From: Pseudomonas rhodesiae
Lineage (GTDB): Bacteria; Pseudomonadota; Gammaproteobacteria; Pseudomonadales; Pseudomonadaceae
Assembly: GCF_007858255.1 (NCBI RefSeq)
Contig: NZ_VFEU01000016.1
Coordinates: 53,164 to 117,163 of the forward strand
Direction of reading: 5' to 3'
DNA length: 64,000 bases
A program made the translations under genes and the position numbers. Each line of letters begins with the position of its first letter. Position 1 is the stretch's first letter. Below the pieces are notes generated by a model. It did not search any database. It saw only the letters and a list, made by a program, of their open reading frames with translations, and had not been told where the DNA came from. Shown one piece after another: positions 37,128 through 46,630 of this stretch.

Positions 37128-38828
37128 TTATCGAGCGGTGAGCACGCTGCGCACCCGTTGCGTCAAGGCTTCGGGGCTGTAGGGCTTGCTCAGCAGATGA
37201 ATGTCGGGAGTCAGCAGATGGTTGTTGGAGAGGATGTCGCGGGTGTGGCCGGAGGTGAACAGTACCGGCACCGGCGGAATCTGCTCCCGCGCCCACTCGG
37301 CCAGGTCGGTGCTTTTGACCCGGCCCGGCATCACCACATCGGTGAAAATCAGCTCCGGTTGCAGGCCCGCTTGCAGCTGGCGCATGGCCTGGTCGCCATC
37401 TTCGGCGGTGAGCACGGTGTAGCCCGATTGTTCGAGCACCTCCACCACGGTCAGGCGCACGCCCTCATTGTCTTCCACCACCAGGATGGTTTCCCGGCCA
37501 CACTCAGAGACCACCGGCTCGGCCGGCACCTCCAGGCACTCCTCGCCGAGGCTGCGCGGAAAATACAGCTGCACCACGGTGCCCTTGCCTTCTTCGCTGC
37601 ACACATCCACATGGCCGCCACTCTGACGCACAAAGCCGAACACCATACTCAGGCCCAGGCCCGTGCCGTGGCCATCACGCTTGGTGGTGAAGAAGGGTTC
37701 GAACACTTTGGACTGGATGGCCGGCGACATGCCCACCCCGGTATCGGCCACGGACAGACGCACGTACTCGCCGGGGTTGACGCTTTTGCCCACGCAATCG
37801 TCGGGGTTGAGGATGATGTTTTCGCCGCTGATGCGAATCACACCCTCGCCTTTCATGGCGTCCCGGGCATTGATCGCCAGGTTGAGCAAGGCGTTTTCCA
37901 ACTGGTGACGGTCGACGTGGATACACCAGGGGTCGCGGGGCAATTGCACGTCGATATGAATGGTTTCGCCCAAGGCGCGTTGCAGCAGTTCACCCAGGGT
38001 TTCGTAAATACGCAGCGGGTTGTACACCGCTGGCGACAGCGGCTGGCGCCGAGCAAAGGCCAGCAATTGGGCCGACAGCTTGGCGCCACGGTCCACGGCG
38101 GCAATCGCGGCGCTGACCCGGCGTTGCACATGCTCATTGTGCGGCTCATGCCGCGCCAGCAAATGCAGGTTGCCGGAGATCACTTGCAGCAGGTTGTTGA
38201 AGTCGTGGGCCACGCCGCCGGTGAGGCCGCCAATGGCTTCCAGTTTTTGCGACTGGCGCAACTGGTCCTCAGCGGCGGAACGCGCCTGCACTTCGGCGGC
38301 CACCCGCTGTTCCAGGTTGTGCGTGAGTTCTTGGCGCACCTGCTCGGACTTCACCAGTTCGGTGGTCTCCACCACAATCGCCAACACCCCGGCCGGTTGC
38401 TGGTCATCGCCGGCGACGGGGCTGTAGTACAGATCCAGCCACACGGTCTCCGGCAGGCCGTTGCGCAACAGCACCAGGTCTTTATTGTTGAACGACAAGG
38501 TGCCGCCAGCCAGGCAGGTGTCCACCACATGCCGATTGAAATCCGCCACTTCCGGCCAACCCAGCTCCACCGGCGTGCCCAATAGATAAGGGTGACGTCC
38601 ACCGGCAAAAGCCGAGTAACTGTCGTTGTAAATCATGTAGCCCGCTCGCCCCCACAGCATCACCATCGGCACGGGAGACGCCAGCATCATTTGCACGGTG
38701 CAGACCAGGCTGGTGGACCATCGATCGATCGGTCCAAGGTCGGTGGTTGACCAGTCGAATGCGCGAATACGCTGGGCCATTTCACCGGCCCAACCTTCAC
38801 AGCCGTGTGGGTTGGATAAAAATTGCAT
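37128..38828 (-). CDS. Cytoplasmic hybrid histidine kinase (PAS-HisKA-HATPase-REC)
   Basis: A 566-residue soluble hybrid kinase. The N-terminal PAS-like module has PVPMVMLWGRAGYMIYNDSY and resembles the start of the kinase at 2257. The H-box GGVAHDFNNLLQVI places the His at 208. The ATPase has NLAINARDAM and GTGLGLSMVFGFVRQSGGH. The receiver has LIFTDVVMPG with the Asp at 497. I place the start at 38828 (MQFLSNPHG), but the Shine-Dalgarno is weak and a start 16 codons upstream is possible. It is coupled to the uvrA-like gene downstream; the signal is unknown. Confidence 0.88.
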   Translation of the reverse strand: MQFLSNPHGCEGWAGEMAQRIRAFDWSTTDLGPIDRWSTSLVCTVQMMLASPVPMVMLWGRAGYMIYNDSYSAFAGGRHPYLLGTPVELGWPEVADFNRHVVDTCLAGGTLSFNNKDLVLLRNGLPETVWLDLYYSPVAGDDQQPAGVLAIVVETTELVKSEQVRQELTHNLEQRVAAEVQARSAAEDQLRQSQKLEAIGGLTGGVAHDFNNLLQVISGNLHLLARHEPHNEHVQRRVSAAIAAVDRGAKLSAQLLAFARRQPLSPAVYNPLRIYETLGELLQRALGETIHIDVQLPRDPWCIHVDRHQLENALLNLAINARDAMKGEGVIRISGENIILNPDDCVGKSVNPGEYVRLSVADTGVGMSPAIQSKVFEPFFTTKRDGHGTGLGLSMVFGFVRQSGGHVDVCSEEGKGTVVQLYFPRSLGEECLEVPAEPVVSECGRETILVVEDNEGVRLTVVEVLEQSGYTVLTAEDGDQAMRQLQAGLQPELIFTDVVMPGRVKSTDLAEWAREQIPPVPVLFTSGHTRDILSNNHLLTPDIHLLSKPYSPEALTQRVRSVLTAR

Positions 38829-38936
38829 CGTTCGGCTCTGCGCAGAGAAAGGACGGTCGCAACAGTTGGAGCGCACCGGGGGCGGATCGTTTCATTTGCA
38901 TACGTTAGGGGCAATTCGCCGCATATGCTACTGGGC

Positions 38937-41900
38937 TCAACGAAAATCCCGGCTGCGCACATCCATGCCATCGAGCAAGGCGGACAGATCGGTCAGCCGC
39001 CCGGCGATCAGGTGCCGCACCTCGCCTACCGCTTCCCAGCGGCCATCGACTTTAAGCAGACGCGAGCCGACCAGAGCCAGGCGCTGACGTTCGGCAAGGT
39101 CGCGCCAGACCACTACATTCAAGTTGCCGAACTCATCTTCCAGGGTCACGAAGGTCACCCCGCTCGCGGTGCCGGGCCGTTGTCGCCCGGTAACCAGCCC
39201 GGCAACGCTGACATTGCGCCCATGCTCCACCGCCATCAGCTCGCGGGAGCTGCGGCAGCGTCGTTGACGCAACTCGGCGCGCAGCAGCGCCAGTGGATGC
39301 GGGCCGAGGGTGGTGCCCAGGGTGGCATAGTCGGCGTGCAGGTCTTCGCTGACCGTGGGCGCCGGTAATACCACCGCGTCTTCGTCGGGGCTGGGCAGGC
39401 CGGCAAACAATCCCAGTTGCTTGTGCACGCCGGCCACCTCCCAGCGTGCGCGGTGGCGATTGCCGGCCAGGGCACGCAAGGCGCCGGCATCGGCGAGCAG
39501 GGCCTGGGCTCGCGAGTCCAGCGCGGCGCGACGGTCCAGGTCGGCGATGTCGCTGAATATTTGCTGCCGGCGCGCCGCTTCGATGCGCCGGGCATCCTCT
39601 TCACGAAACCCCGAGATCAGGCGCAAGCCCATGCGAATCGCCGGTTGCGCGCCGTCGATGGGCTCCAGGCTGCAATCCCAGTCGCTGGCCTGCACATCCA
39701 CCGGGCGGACCTGCAAGCGATGGCGCCGCGCGTCCTGCAGGATCTGGTCCGGGCTGTAGAACCCCATGGGCCAACTGTTAATCAGCGCGCACGCGAACGC
39801 CGCCGGTTCATGGCACTTGAGCCAGCAACTGGCGTAGGTCAGCAAGGCAAAACTGGCCGCATGGGACTCGGGGAAACCATAGCTGCCAAACCCCTTGATC
39901 TGCTCGAAGATCTGCGCGGCGAATGCCTCGGTGTAGCCGTTTTTCAGCATGCCATCGCGCAACCGCTCGCGATGGGGTTCAAGGCCGCCGTGGCGTTTCC
40001 AGGCGGCCATGGAACGGCGCAACTGGTCGGCCTCGCCGGGGCTGTAGTCGGCGGCCACCATAGCGATCTGCATCACCTGCTCCTGGAACAGCGGGATGCC
40101 CAGGGTGCGTTGCAACACGGTTTTCAGTTCGGGCGACGGGTAAGTCGTCGGTTCTTCATGGTTACGCCGCCGCAGGTACGGATGCACCATGCCGCCCTGG
40201 ATCGGCCCGGGCCGCACAATGGCGACCTCGATTACCAGATCATAAAAGACCTTGGGCCTGAGCCTTGGCAGCATGGCCATCTGCGCCCGCGACTCGATCT
40301 GGAACACGCCAATGGTGTCGGCCTTGCTGATCATGGTGTAGGTGGCCGGGTCGTCCTTGGGAATGCTGGCCAGCGTCAGGTTGCGACCGCGATGCTGGCG
40401 CAGCAAATCGAAGCAACGGCGGATCGCACTGAGCATGCCCAGGGCAAGGATATCCACTTTGAGCAGGCCCACCGCGTCAAGGTCGTCCTTGTCCCACTGG
40501 ATAATCGTACGCTCGGCCATGGCGGCGTTTTCCACCGGCACCAGGGTGTCCAGCGGGTACTCGGAAATCACGAACCCACCGGGGTGCTGGGACAGATGCC
40601 GAGGGAAGCCGATCAACTGCTGGGTCAAGGTCAGCACCCGATGCAGGATCGGCGTATGCGGGTCGAAGCCTGCTTCGCGCAGGCGCTCCAGGGGCGGTGC
40701 GTCGTCACTCCAGCGCCCGCAGCAATCGGCCAGGGCGTTGATCTGATCCGGCGGCAACCCCAAGGCCTTGGCCACGTCACGCACCGCGCCGGCAGCGTGA
40801 TAAGTGCTGACCACCGCGGTCAGCGCCGCGCGGTGGCGGCCGTAGCGCTGGAATACGTATTGCAGCACTTCTTCGCGGCGTTCGTGTTCGAAGTCCACGT
40901 CGATATCCGGCGGCTCGTTGCGCTCCTTGGATAAAAACCGCTCGAACAACAGGTTGGTCAGGCTCGGGTCGATCTCGGTGATGCCCAGGGCAAAGCACAC
41001 CGCCGAATTGGCCGCCGAGCCACGGCCCTGGCACAGGATCGAACGGCTGCGGGCGAAGCGCACAATGTCATGCACCGTGAGGAAATAGCTTTCGTAGCCC
41101 AGATCGCTGATCAGCCCCAATTCGTGGTCGATCTGCATTGACGTCTTGGCCTCGACGCCGTGGGGCCAGCGCCGCGCCATGCCTTCTTCGGTGACGGCGC
41201 GCAACCAGGTTTTAGCGGTATGCCCCTCGGGCACCAATTCACGCGGGTAGTGATAGCGCAACTGGCTGAGGTCGAAGGTGCAACGACGCGCGATGGCCAG
41301 GCTTTCGTCGAGCAGCGCTTGCGGGTACAGCGCGCCGAGGGCGTCAAGGCTGCGCAAGTGCCGCTCGCCGTTGGGGTGCAGGCGCGTGCCGGCCTCAGCC
41401 ACGCTGACGTGATGACGGATGGCAGTCATGGTGTCTTGCAAAGCGCGGCGCCCACGTACGTGCATATGCACATCGCCACAAGCCACCGCTGGTATTTGCA
41501 GGCTGGCGGCCAGGTTCAGGCGTTGCTGCAAGTGGCGCGCATCGTCCTGCCCGCAATGCAGATGCACCGCCAACCACAGGCGTTCGGCGAAGGTCTCGCG
41601 CAGCCATTTGATCGACGCCTGGGTGTCATCGTCAGCCGCCACCCACAACGCCAGCAGGCCGGGCATCGGTTGATCGAAATCGTCTTGCAGCAGGCGATAA
41701 CGGCCCTTTTCGGCGCGGCGGCGGGCCACGGTGATCAACCGGCACAGGTACTGGTAGCCGCTGAGGTCTTGCACCAGCAGCACCAGTTTCGGGCCGTTTT
41801 CCAGGCGCACTTCGCTGCCGATGATCAGCGGCAGTTCCACCGCCTTGGCCGCCTGCCAGGCGCGTACGATGCCCGCCAGGCTGCACTCATCGGTGATTGC

Positions 41901-42008
41901 CAGGGCGCTGTAGCCTTGGGCCTTGGCCCGTTCGAACAACTCCAGGGCACTGGATGCACCGCGCTGAAAACTGAAGTTGGACAGGCAATGCAGCTCGGCG
42001 TAGCTCAT
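38937..42008 (-). CDS. dnaE2: Error-prone DNA polymerase III alpha subunit, DnaE2
   Basis: A 1023-residue C-family polymerase, shorter than replicative DnaE. The PHP domain (1 to about 270) begins MSYAELHCLSNFSFQRGASS. The palm has the catalytic motif PPDIDVDFEHERREEVLQYV and the third carboxylate in LLKVDILALGML. The C-terminal part includes an OB fold (VSVAGLVTGRQRPGTASG). Its ATG overlaps the imuB stop (ATGA at 42005-42008). It works with ImuA and ImuB in SOS-induced translesion synthesis. Confidence 0.95.
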   Translation of the reverse strand: MSYAELHCLSNFSFQRGASSALELFERAKAQGYSALAITDECSLAGIVRAWQAAKAVELPLIIGSEVRLENGPKLVLLVQDLSGYQYLCRLITVARRRAEKGRYRLLQDDFDQPMPGLLALWVAADDDTQASIKWLRETFAERLWLAVHLHCGQDDARHLQQRLNLAASLQIPAVACGDVHMHVRGRRALQDTMTAIRHHVSVAEAGTRLHPNGERHLRSLDALGALYPQALLDESLAIARRCTFDLSQLRYHYPRELVPEGHTAKTWLRAVTEEGMARRWPHGVEAKTSMQIDHELGLISDLGYESYFLTVHDIVRFARSRSILCQGRGSAANSAVCFALGITEIDPSLTNLLFERFLSKERNEPPDIDVDFEHERREEVLQYVFQRYGRHRAALTAVVSTYHAAGAVRDVAKALGLPPDQINALADCCGRWSDDAPPLERLREAGFDPHTPILHRVLTLTQQLIGFPRHLSQHPGGFVISEYPLDTLVPVENAAMAERTIIQWDKDDLDAVGLLKVDILALGMLSAIRRCFDLLRQHRGRNLTLASIPKDDPATYTMISKADTIGVFQIESRAQMAMLPRLRPKVFYDLVIEVAIVRPGPIQGGMVHPYLRRRNHEEPTTYPSPELKTVLQRTLGIPLFQEQVMQIAMVAADYSPGEADQLRRSMAAWKRHGGLEPHRERLRDGMLKNGYTEAFAAQIFEQIKGFGSYGFPESHAASFALLTYASCWLKCHEPAAFACALINSWPMGFYSPDQILQDARRHRLQVRPVDVQASDWDCSLEPIDGAQPAIRMGLRLISGFREEDARRIEAARRQQIFSDIADLDRRAALDSRAQALLADAGALRALAGNRHRARWEVAGVHKQLGLFAGLPSPDEDAVVLPAPTVSEDLHADYATLGTTLGPHPLALLRAELRQRRCRSSRELMAVEHGRNVSVAGLVTGRQRPGTASGVTFVTLEDEFGNLNVVVWRDLAERQRLALVGSRLLKVDGRWEAVGEVRHLIAGRLTDLSALLDGMDVRSRDFR

Positions 42009-43420
42009 GCAAACCAGCCTTGCAGCCACAAGCCATCGCTCTGCCCCACGTTGCGGAAAGCCCAGCCGCGTTGGCCGGTGCGGGTCTGCACCAAGTAATA
42101 ATCGCGACGGATATCGGCGCCGTCCCACCAGCCGGATTCGATACGCTCCGGGCCCATCAGGATATGCACGCCCTGCTCGGCCAATGGGCTCGGTTGCGGC
42201 AGCAGCCAGCCGGGGCGCTGCACCTTGTTTAAGCCTTGGCAGGCACGCGGGTCCGCTGCCGCTTGCCAGGCACACTCCGGGCGATGGTCGGCATGAAAGC
42301 GCAGGCCCTGCACAGCGTCATCCCCCAGGCGCGCGCGCAGGCGTTCGCGCAATTGCTCCCAGGGCAGGGTTTGTTGCGGGCGCTCATCGAACAGGTCCTG
42401 ACGCTGCGGCACAAACACCGGCAGGTCTTCGGCCAGCAGGCGCAGGCCACGCACCGGGGCGCTGACTTGCACCTGCTCCAGGCGCCCGCGCGCCAGTTCG
42501 AACAGCATGCCCGGTTCGCGCTCGGCACTGAGCAGGCCGACTTTGATCACACTGTCGGCAGCCTGGGCATGTTCCAGATGCAGATCGAAACGCTGCACGC
42601 CACTGTCGCGACCGCAGAGGAATGCGGACAGATCGGCGGTCAAACGGCGCAAAGGGAATAGCAGCGCCTGATGGGAATGCACGTCGAAGTTCAGTTCGAT
42701 GCGTACGTCAAACCGGTCGGGTGGCTGGTAGAAGTCCAGAGCCAACGGGCGCTGGCCGCTCAAGGCATCCAGGTGCTGAAGCAGACCGACGTCAAACCGC
42801 CGCGCCAAGGTGTGCCGAGGCAAGGCCTGCACGTGGGCCAGGGTACGCAGGCCCATGCGCGATAACGCGGTAGCCGCCTGCGGCTCCAGGCCGGCGCGGT
42901 CGATGGGCAACGGGGCCAGGGCCTGCTGTAAAGCGGCGTCATCGGCCACGGCCAGACCATCATAGAGATTGGCCAACACCCGCGCCGCCGCCGGGTTGGG
43001 CGCGGCGACAATGCGGTGGCGAAAGCCCAGTTCGGTCAACTCCTTGCGCAGGCGCGCTTCGAACAGCGGCCAGGGCCCGAACAGCCCCAGGCTCGATTCG
43101 ATTTCAAACAGCAAGGCGCGTGGGTAATACACGCTGACCTGAGAACTGAAACGGTAGGCCCAGGCCGCCAGGAATTGCTGCCAACGCTCAATTTGCACGG
43201 GGTCGTATTCGGCGCTGGCAAAGGTCTTGACCAGCGCATGGGCCGCCGTCAGGGACTGGCCAGGCCGTAAGCCCAACGCACGCGCGGCGGCATTGACGGT
43301 TTGCAGGACGCGCCGCTGCGGCGTACCGGCGAGCAGCGCCAAGGGCGCATCCGGCTCAGGGTGCAGGCGCTGCACCCCGTCCAGCGCCAATTGCGGGAAG
43401 ACAATACACACCCAGCGCAT
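42005..43420 (-). CDS. imuB: Y-family polymerase-like protein ImuB
   Basis: A 471-residue Y-family protein, beginning MRWVCIVFPQLALDGVQRLH. It has the Y-family core (LALLAGTPQRRVLQTVNAAA; LGLRPGQSLTAAHALVKTFA) but lacks the catalytic acidic residues expected of an active polymerase, as is usual for ImuB. In this family ImuB is the hub that binds the beta clamp, ImuA and DnaE2. The start at 43420 is seven bases after the imuA stop; longer upstream frames run over imuA. Confidence 0.93.
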   Translation of the reverse strand: MRWVCIVFPQLALDGVQRLHPEPDAPLALLAGTPQRRVLQTVNAAARALGLRPGQSLTAAHALVKTFASAEYDPVQIERWQQFLAAWAYRFSSQVSVYYPRALLFEIESSLGLFGPWPLFEARLRKELTELGFRHRIVAAPNPAAARVLANLYDGLAVADDAALQQALAPLPIDRAGLEPQAATALSRMGLRTLAHVQALPRHTLARRFDVGLLQHLDALSGQRPLALDFYQPPDRFDVRIELNFDVHSHQALLFPLRRLTADLSAFLCGRDSGVQRFDLHLEHAQAADSVIKVGLLSAEREPGMLFELARGRLEQVQVSAPVRGLRLLAEDLPVFVPQRQDLFDERPQQTLPWEQLRERLRARLGDDAVQGLRFHADHRPECAWQAAADPRACQGLNKVQRPGWLLPQPSPLAEQGVHILMGPERIESGWWDGADIRRDYYLVQTRTGQRGWAFRNVGQSDGLWLQGWFA

Positions 43421-43427
43421 GGCAAGC

Positions 43428-44042
43428 TCAGTGCCCGGCCAACGCAATCGGCGCCGGATGGGCCAGCCCGCCGCGACACTTGAGCACGCGCACCTGGGCG
43501 GGCCTGGCCTCGACGGCCAGGCGCAACGCGGCAGGCGATGGGTTGATTGCTTCACTCAGGGCACGCCAGGCAAAAGCCAGGGTCTGGCCGGTTTCGGCCG
43601 CCACCTGCAAGCGGCGCAAGGCACGGTCATCGGCCTTGTGCGGCCAGCACAACACGGCGCCGCAACTGCCGGAACGCAGGCACTGTTCCACAGCCCACAG
43701 CACGTCGCGCTCCTCGGCCTGCACCACTGAGAGCTGACGCACGTCCACCCCGGCGTTCTGCCAGGCATGGGGGTACGGCGTATAGGGCGGCGCCACCAGC
43801 ACAATGCGCTCGCCCGCCGCCGATAAGCGCGCCAGGGTCGGCAGCACCAGTTGCAATTCGCCCACGCCGTCCTTGGCCATCAGGATTTCACTCAAGGCCG
43901 ACGCCGGCCAGCCGCCGCTGGGCAGCACCGCATCCAGCGCCGCCAGCCCGGTGGGATGCAGGCTGGCCGGTGGCGCGGCGGGCCGGCCCTTCCAGACGCG
44001 GCCACCATTGAACAGCGCGTCCAGGGCAACCACGGCGCCCAT
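43428..44042 (-). CDS. imuA: SOS mutagenesis protein ImuA
   Basis: A 204-residue RecA/SulA-like protein. It starts MGAVVALDALFNGGRVWKGR and has FHP/LHP-type text HPTGLAALDAVLPSGGWPAS typical of ImuA. The Walker A is not conserved, as in the family. It lies between lexA2 and imuB; its start overlaps the lexA2 stop by one base. It is required with ImuB and DnaE2 for damage-induced mutagenesis. Confidence 0.93.
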   Translation of the reverse strand: MGAVVALDALFNGGRVWKGRPAAPPASLHPTGLAALDAVLPSGGWPASALSEILMAKDGVGELQLVLPTLARLSAAGERIVLVAPPYTPYPHAWQNAGVDVRQLSVVQAEERDVLWAVEQCLRSGSCGAVLCWPHKADDRALRRLQVAAETGQTLAFAWRALSEAINPSPAALRLAVEARPAQVRVLKCRGGLAHPAPIALAGH

Positions 44043-44659
44043 CAGCCTTGCCTCACCAGGCCGCAGAACACCCCTTCGATGGCCAGGTCCTGGTCGGGGC
44101 CCACCACAATGGGTTGGTACGCGGGGTTGCGGGGCAGCAGACGCACCGTGTCGGCGTTGCGCTCAAAACGTTTGATGGTGACTTCGCCGTCCAGGCGCGC
44201 CACCACGATCTGCCCATTCAAAGCCTCGGCACTGCGCCGCACGCCCACCAGGTCGCCGTCGAGGATGCCGTCTTCGATCATCGAGTCGCCCTGCACCCGC
44301 AGCAAGTAATCCGGGATTTTCGCGAAGGTAGCCGGGTCCAGTTGCAGGCGGCTGTGCACCTCGGCATCGGCGCCAATCGGCAGACCGGCGGCCACACGGC
44401 CAAGCACAGGCACATCCAGCCATTCGGGTCGCGCCGGCTGATTGAGCAGGCGAATACCACGGGCCTGGTTGGGGTTGACCTCGATAAAACCGGCTTCGGT
44501 CAGCGCCAGCACATGCTTGCGCGCCACGCTGCGCGAGGCAAAACCGAATGCCTCGGCGATCTCGGCGAGGCTGGGGGGCTGGCCTTGCTGCGCGATGCGG
44601 TCGCGGATAAAGGTCAGGATGGCGGTACGGCGGGGGGTCAGGGTCGTCATGGAGTACAT
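44042..44659 (-). CDS. lexA2: LexA2 repressor (second SOS repressor)
   Basis: A 205-residue LexA. The N-terminal winged helix includes LAEIAEAFGFASRSVARKHV. The self-cleavage bond is Ala91-Gly92 in LGRVAAGLPIG. The serine-lysine dyad is Ser126 (VQGDSMIEDG) and Lys163 (GEVTIKRFE). The ATG at 44659 is five bases after CAGGAG; the alternative ATG at 44650 is too far from it. The gene heads the lexA2-imuA-imuB-dnaE2 operon and should repress it through the palindrome over its own start. Confidence 0.94.
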   Translation of the reverse strand: MYSMTTLTPRRTAILTFIRDRIAQQGQPPSLAEIAEAFGFASRSVARKHVLALTEAGFIEVNPNQARGIRLLNQPARPEWLDVPVLGRVAAGLPIGADAEVHSRLQLDPATFAKIPDYLLRVQGDSMIEDGILDGDLVGVRRSAEALNGQIVVARLDGEVTIKRFERNADTVRLLPRNPAYQPIVVGPDQDLAIEGVFCGLVRQG

Positions 44660-44668
44660 TTGTACTCC
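44651..44668. promoter_or_regulatory. LexA2 operator overlapping the lexA2 start codon
   Basis: A near-perfect palindrome, GGAGTACATTTGTACTCC. It contains AGTAC-N4-GTACT, close to the AGTACN4GTGCT box reported for LexA2 in P. putida. It covers the Shine-Dalgarno and ATG of lexA2. Confidence 0.85.
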
Positions 44669-44728
44669 TGTGGGAAATTTCTGACAATAGCCGTCAGTCG
44701 GGGTTGCGTTGAACCAGCGAAAAGTCGA

Positions 44729-45199
44729 TCAAGCAGGTAAGGGAATAGTCCGCAGCGGTCGCACCGATTTGTAGGAGAAGCTCGAATAGATCTCTTTGAC
44801 GCACGGCAAGGTCTGTAGCACCTCGCGGGCAAATTCGCCGAACGACTCAAGATCCTTGGCCACCACCTCCAGCAAGAAGTCATAGCGCCCCGACACGTTA
44901 TGGCAGGCCACGATTTCCGGGATATCCAGCAGCCGCTGTTCAAAAGCGCGGGCAATCTCCTGGGTGTGACTCTCCATCATGATGCTGACAAATGCCGTCA
45001 CCCCATACCCCAGCGCCTTGGGCGACAGGATAGCCTGGTAACCGCTGATTACCCCGCTTTCCTCCAGGTTTCGTACCCGACGCCAGCATGGCGAGGTGGT
45101 TAGCGACACACGCTCGGCCAGTTCGGCCACCGTGAGACGGGCATTGCTTTGCAGGGCGTTTAACAAGGCTTTATCGGTACGATCGAGGTGAGTGGGCAT
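44729..45199 (-). CDS. Lrp/AsnC-family regulator (MdeR-like)
   Basis: A 156-residue Lrp-type regulator. The HTH region has NARLTVAELAERVSLTTSPC followed by WRRVRNLEESGVI; the RAM effector domain includes VSGRYDFLLEVVAKDLESFG. It is divergent from the methionine gamma-lyase gene across a 123-base gap. This matches mdeR-mdeA in P. putida, where MdeR activates the lyase gene. The effector is probably L-methionine (inferred). Confidence 0.9.
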   Translation of the reverse strand: MPTHLDRTDKALLNALQSNARLTVAELAERVSLTTSPCWRRVRNLEESGVISGYQAILSPKALGYGVTAFVSIMMESHTQEIARAFEQRLLDIPEIVACHNVSGRYDFLLEVVAKDLESFGEFAREVLQTLPCVKEIYSSFSYKSVRPLRTIPLPA

Positions 45200-45322
45200 A
45201 GCGTGCCTCTAAACGTTATTTTTATTGGCTTTTCATCCCCTGATACGGGATTTGGCAGCAAACTTGGCAAAGTTCGGCCGCGATTTCGAGCATAGCATTG
45301 TAGGAAACAAGGAGCGCCCGGC

Positions 45323-46567
45323 ATGCACAATAAACACAAGACATTCGGCTTTTCCACACGCGCCATCCATCACGGCTATGACCCCAAAGACCATCACGGC
45401 GCCCTGGTGCCGCCGATCTATTTGTCCGCCACCTTTGCCTTTCCCACCGCCGAATACGGCGCTGCCTGTTTTGCCGGTGAGGCCAACGGACATTTCTATA
45501 CGCGCATTTCCAACCCCACCCTCGCGCTGTTGGAATCGCGCATGGCCAGCCTGGAGAACGGCGAGGCGGCGGTGGCGTTCAGTTCCGGCATGGGCGCAAT
45601 CGCCGCGACATTCTGGACGCTGTTGCGGCCCGGCGATGAGGTGATCGTTAGCCAGACCCTTTACGGCTGCACCTTCGCCCTGCTGCACCACGGCATCGGT
45701 GAATTCGGCATCAAGGTGCGCCACGTCGACCTGACCGACCTGGCCGCGCTGCAGGCCGCGCTCAGCCCTGCCACGCGCATGATCTACTGCGAAACCCCGG
45801 CCAACCCCACCCTGCAACTGGTGGACATCGCCGCCGTGGCCACCCTCGCCCACCAGCAGCCGAATGTGACCGTGGTGGTCGACAACACCTACTGCACTCC
45901 CTACCTGCAACGCCCCCTCGATCTCGGCGCCGACGTGGTGGTGCATTCGGCCACCAAGTACCTCAGCGGCCACGGCGATATCACCGCCGGCATTGCCGTG
46001 AGCAACCAGGCCCTGGCCCAGCGCATTCGCCTGCAAGGCCTCAAGGACTTGACCGGTGCGGTGATGTCGCCGCAGGACGCGGCCTTGCTGATGCGCGGCC
46101 TCAAAACGCTGGCCCTGCGCATGGACCGTCATTGCAGCAATGCCCAAGCCGTGGCCGAAGCCTTGCAGGCCCATCCCGCCGTCGAGCACGTTACCTACCC
46201 CGGCCTGCCGTCTTTCCCACAGTACGCGTTGGCAAAACGACAGATGGGTCAGGCCGGCGGCATGCTGGCCTTCGAGCTAAAAGGCGGCATCGACAGCGGC
46301 CGGCGCTTTATGAACGCCCTGCAATTGTTTACCCGCGCGGTCAGCCTGGGGGATGCCGAATCGCTGGCCCAACACCCGGCGAGCATGACCCATTCCACCT
46401 ACACCCCGCAGGAACGCGCGCAGCACGGTATCAGCGAAGGTCTGGTGCGGTTGTCGGTCGGGTTGGAGGATGTGGCCGACCTGCTGGCGGATGTGCACCA
46501 GGCGTTGGCCAAGTGCATGCGCGTGGCGCCGCGTGCCAAGGCGATGGCGACCCACGCCGCGAGATAA
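45323..46567 (+). CDS. mdeA: L-methionine gamma-lyase
   Basis: A 414-residue Cys/Met-metabolism PLP enzyme. It cleaves methionine to methanethiol, 2-oxobutyrate and ammonia. TLYGCTFALLHHGIG carries Tyr114 and Cys116, and Cys116 is the residue that distinguishes methionine gamma-lyases. The PLP lysine is Lys212 in VVVHSATKYLSGHGD. AAGGAG lies 9 bases before the ATG. The Lrp regulator is divergent. Confidence 0.94.
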   Translation: MHNKHKTFGFSTRAIHHGYDPKDHHGALVPPIYLSATFAFPTAEYGAACFAGEANGHFYTRISNPTLALLESRMASLENGEAAVAFSSGMGAIAATFWTLLRPGDEVIVSQTLYGCTFALLHHGIGEFGIKVRHVDLTDLAALQAALSPATRMIYCETPANPTLQLVDIAAVATLAHQQPNVTVVVDNTYCTPYLQRPLDLGADVVVHSATKYLSGHGDITAGIAVSNQALAQRIRLQGLKDLTGAVMSPQDAALLMRGLKTLALRMDRHCSNAQAVAEALQAHPAVEHVTYPGLPSFPQYALAKRQMGQAGGMLAFELKGGIDSGRRFMNALQLFTRAVSLGDAESLAQHPASMTHSTYTPQERAQHGISEGLVRLSVGLEDVADLLADVHQALAKCMRVAPRAKAMATHAAR

Positions 46568-46630
46568 CGGCGCAGGCCTGACGCGGGGCGAGCCCGCCCA
46601 TACAAGACATCACGTGGCCTTGAGCCGGAC

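Noticed and set aside
43421..43555. Longer N-terminus for ImuB beginning at 43555
   Set aside because: It overlaps the imuA 3' end and adds Pro/Arg/Cys-rich residues; MRWVCIVFPQL is the family start.
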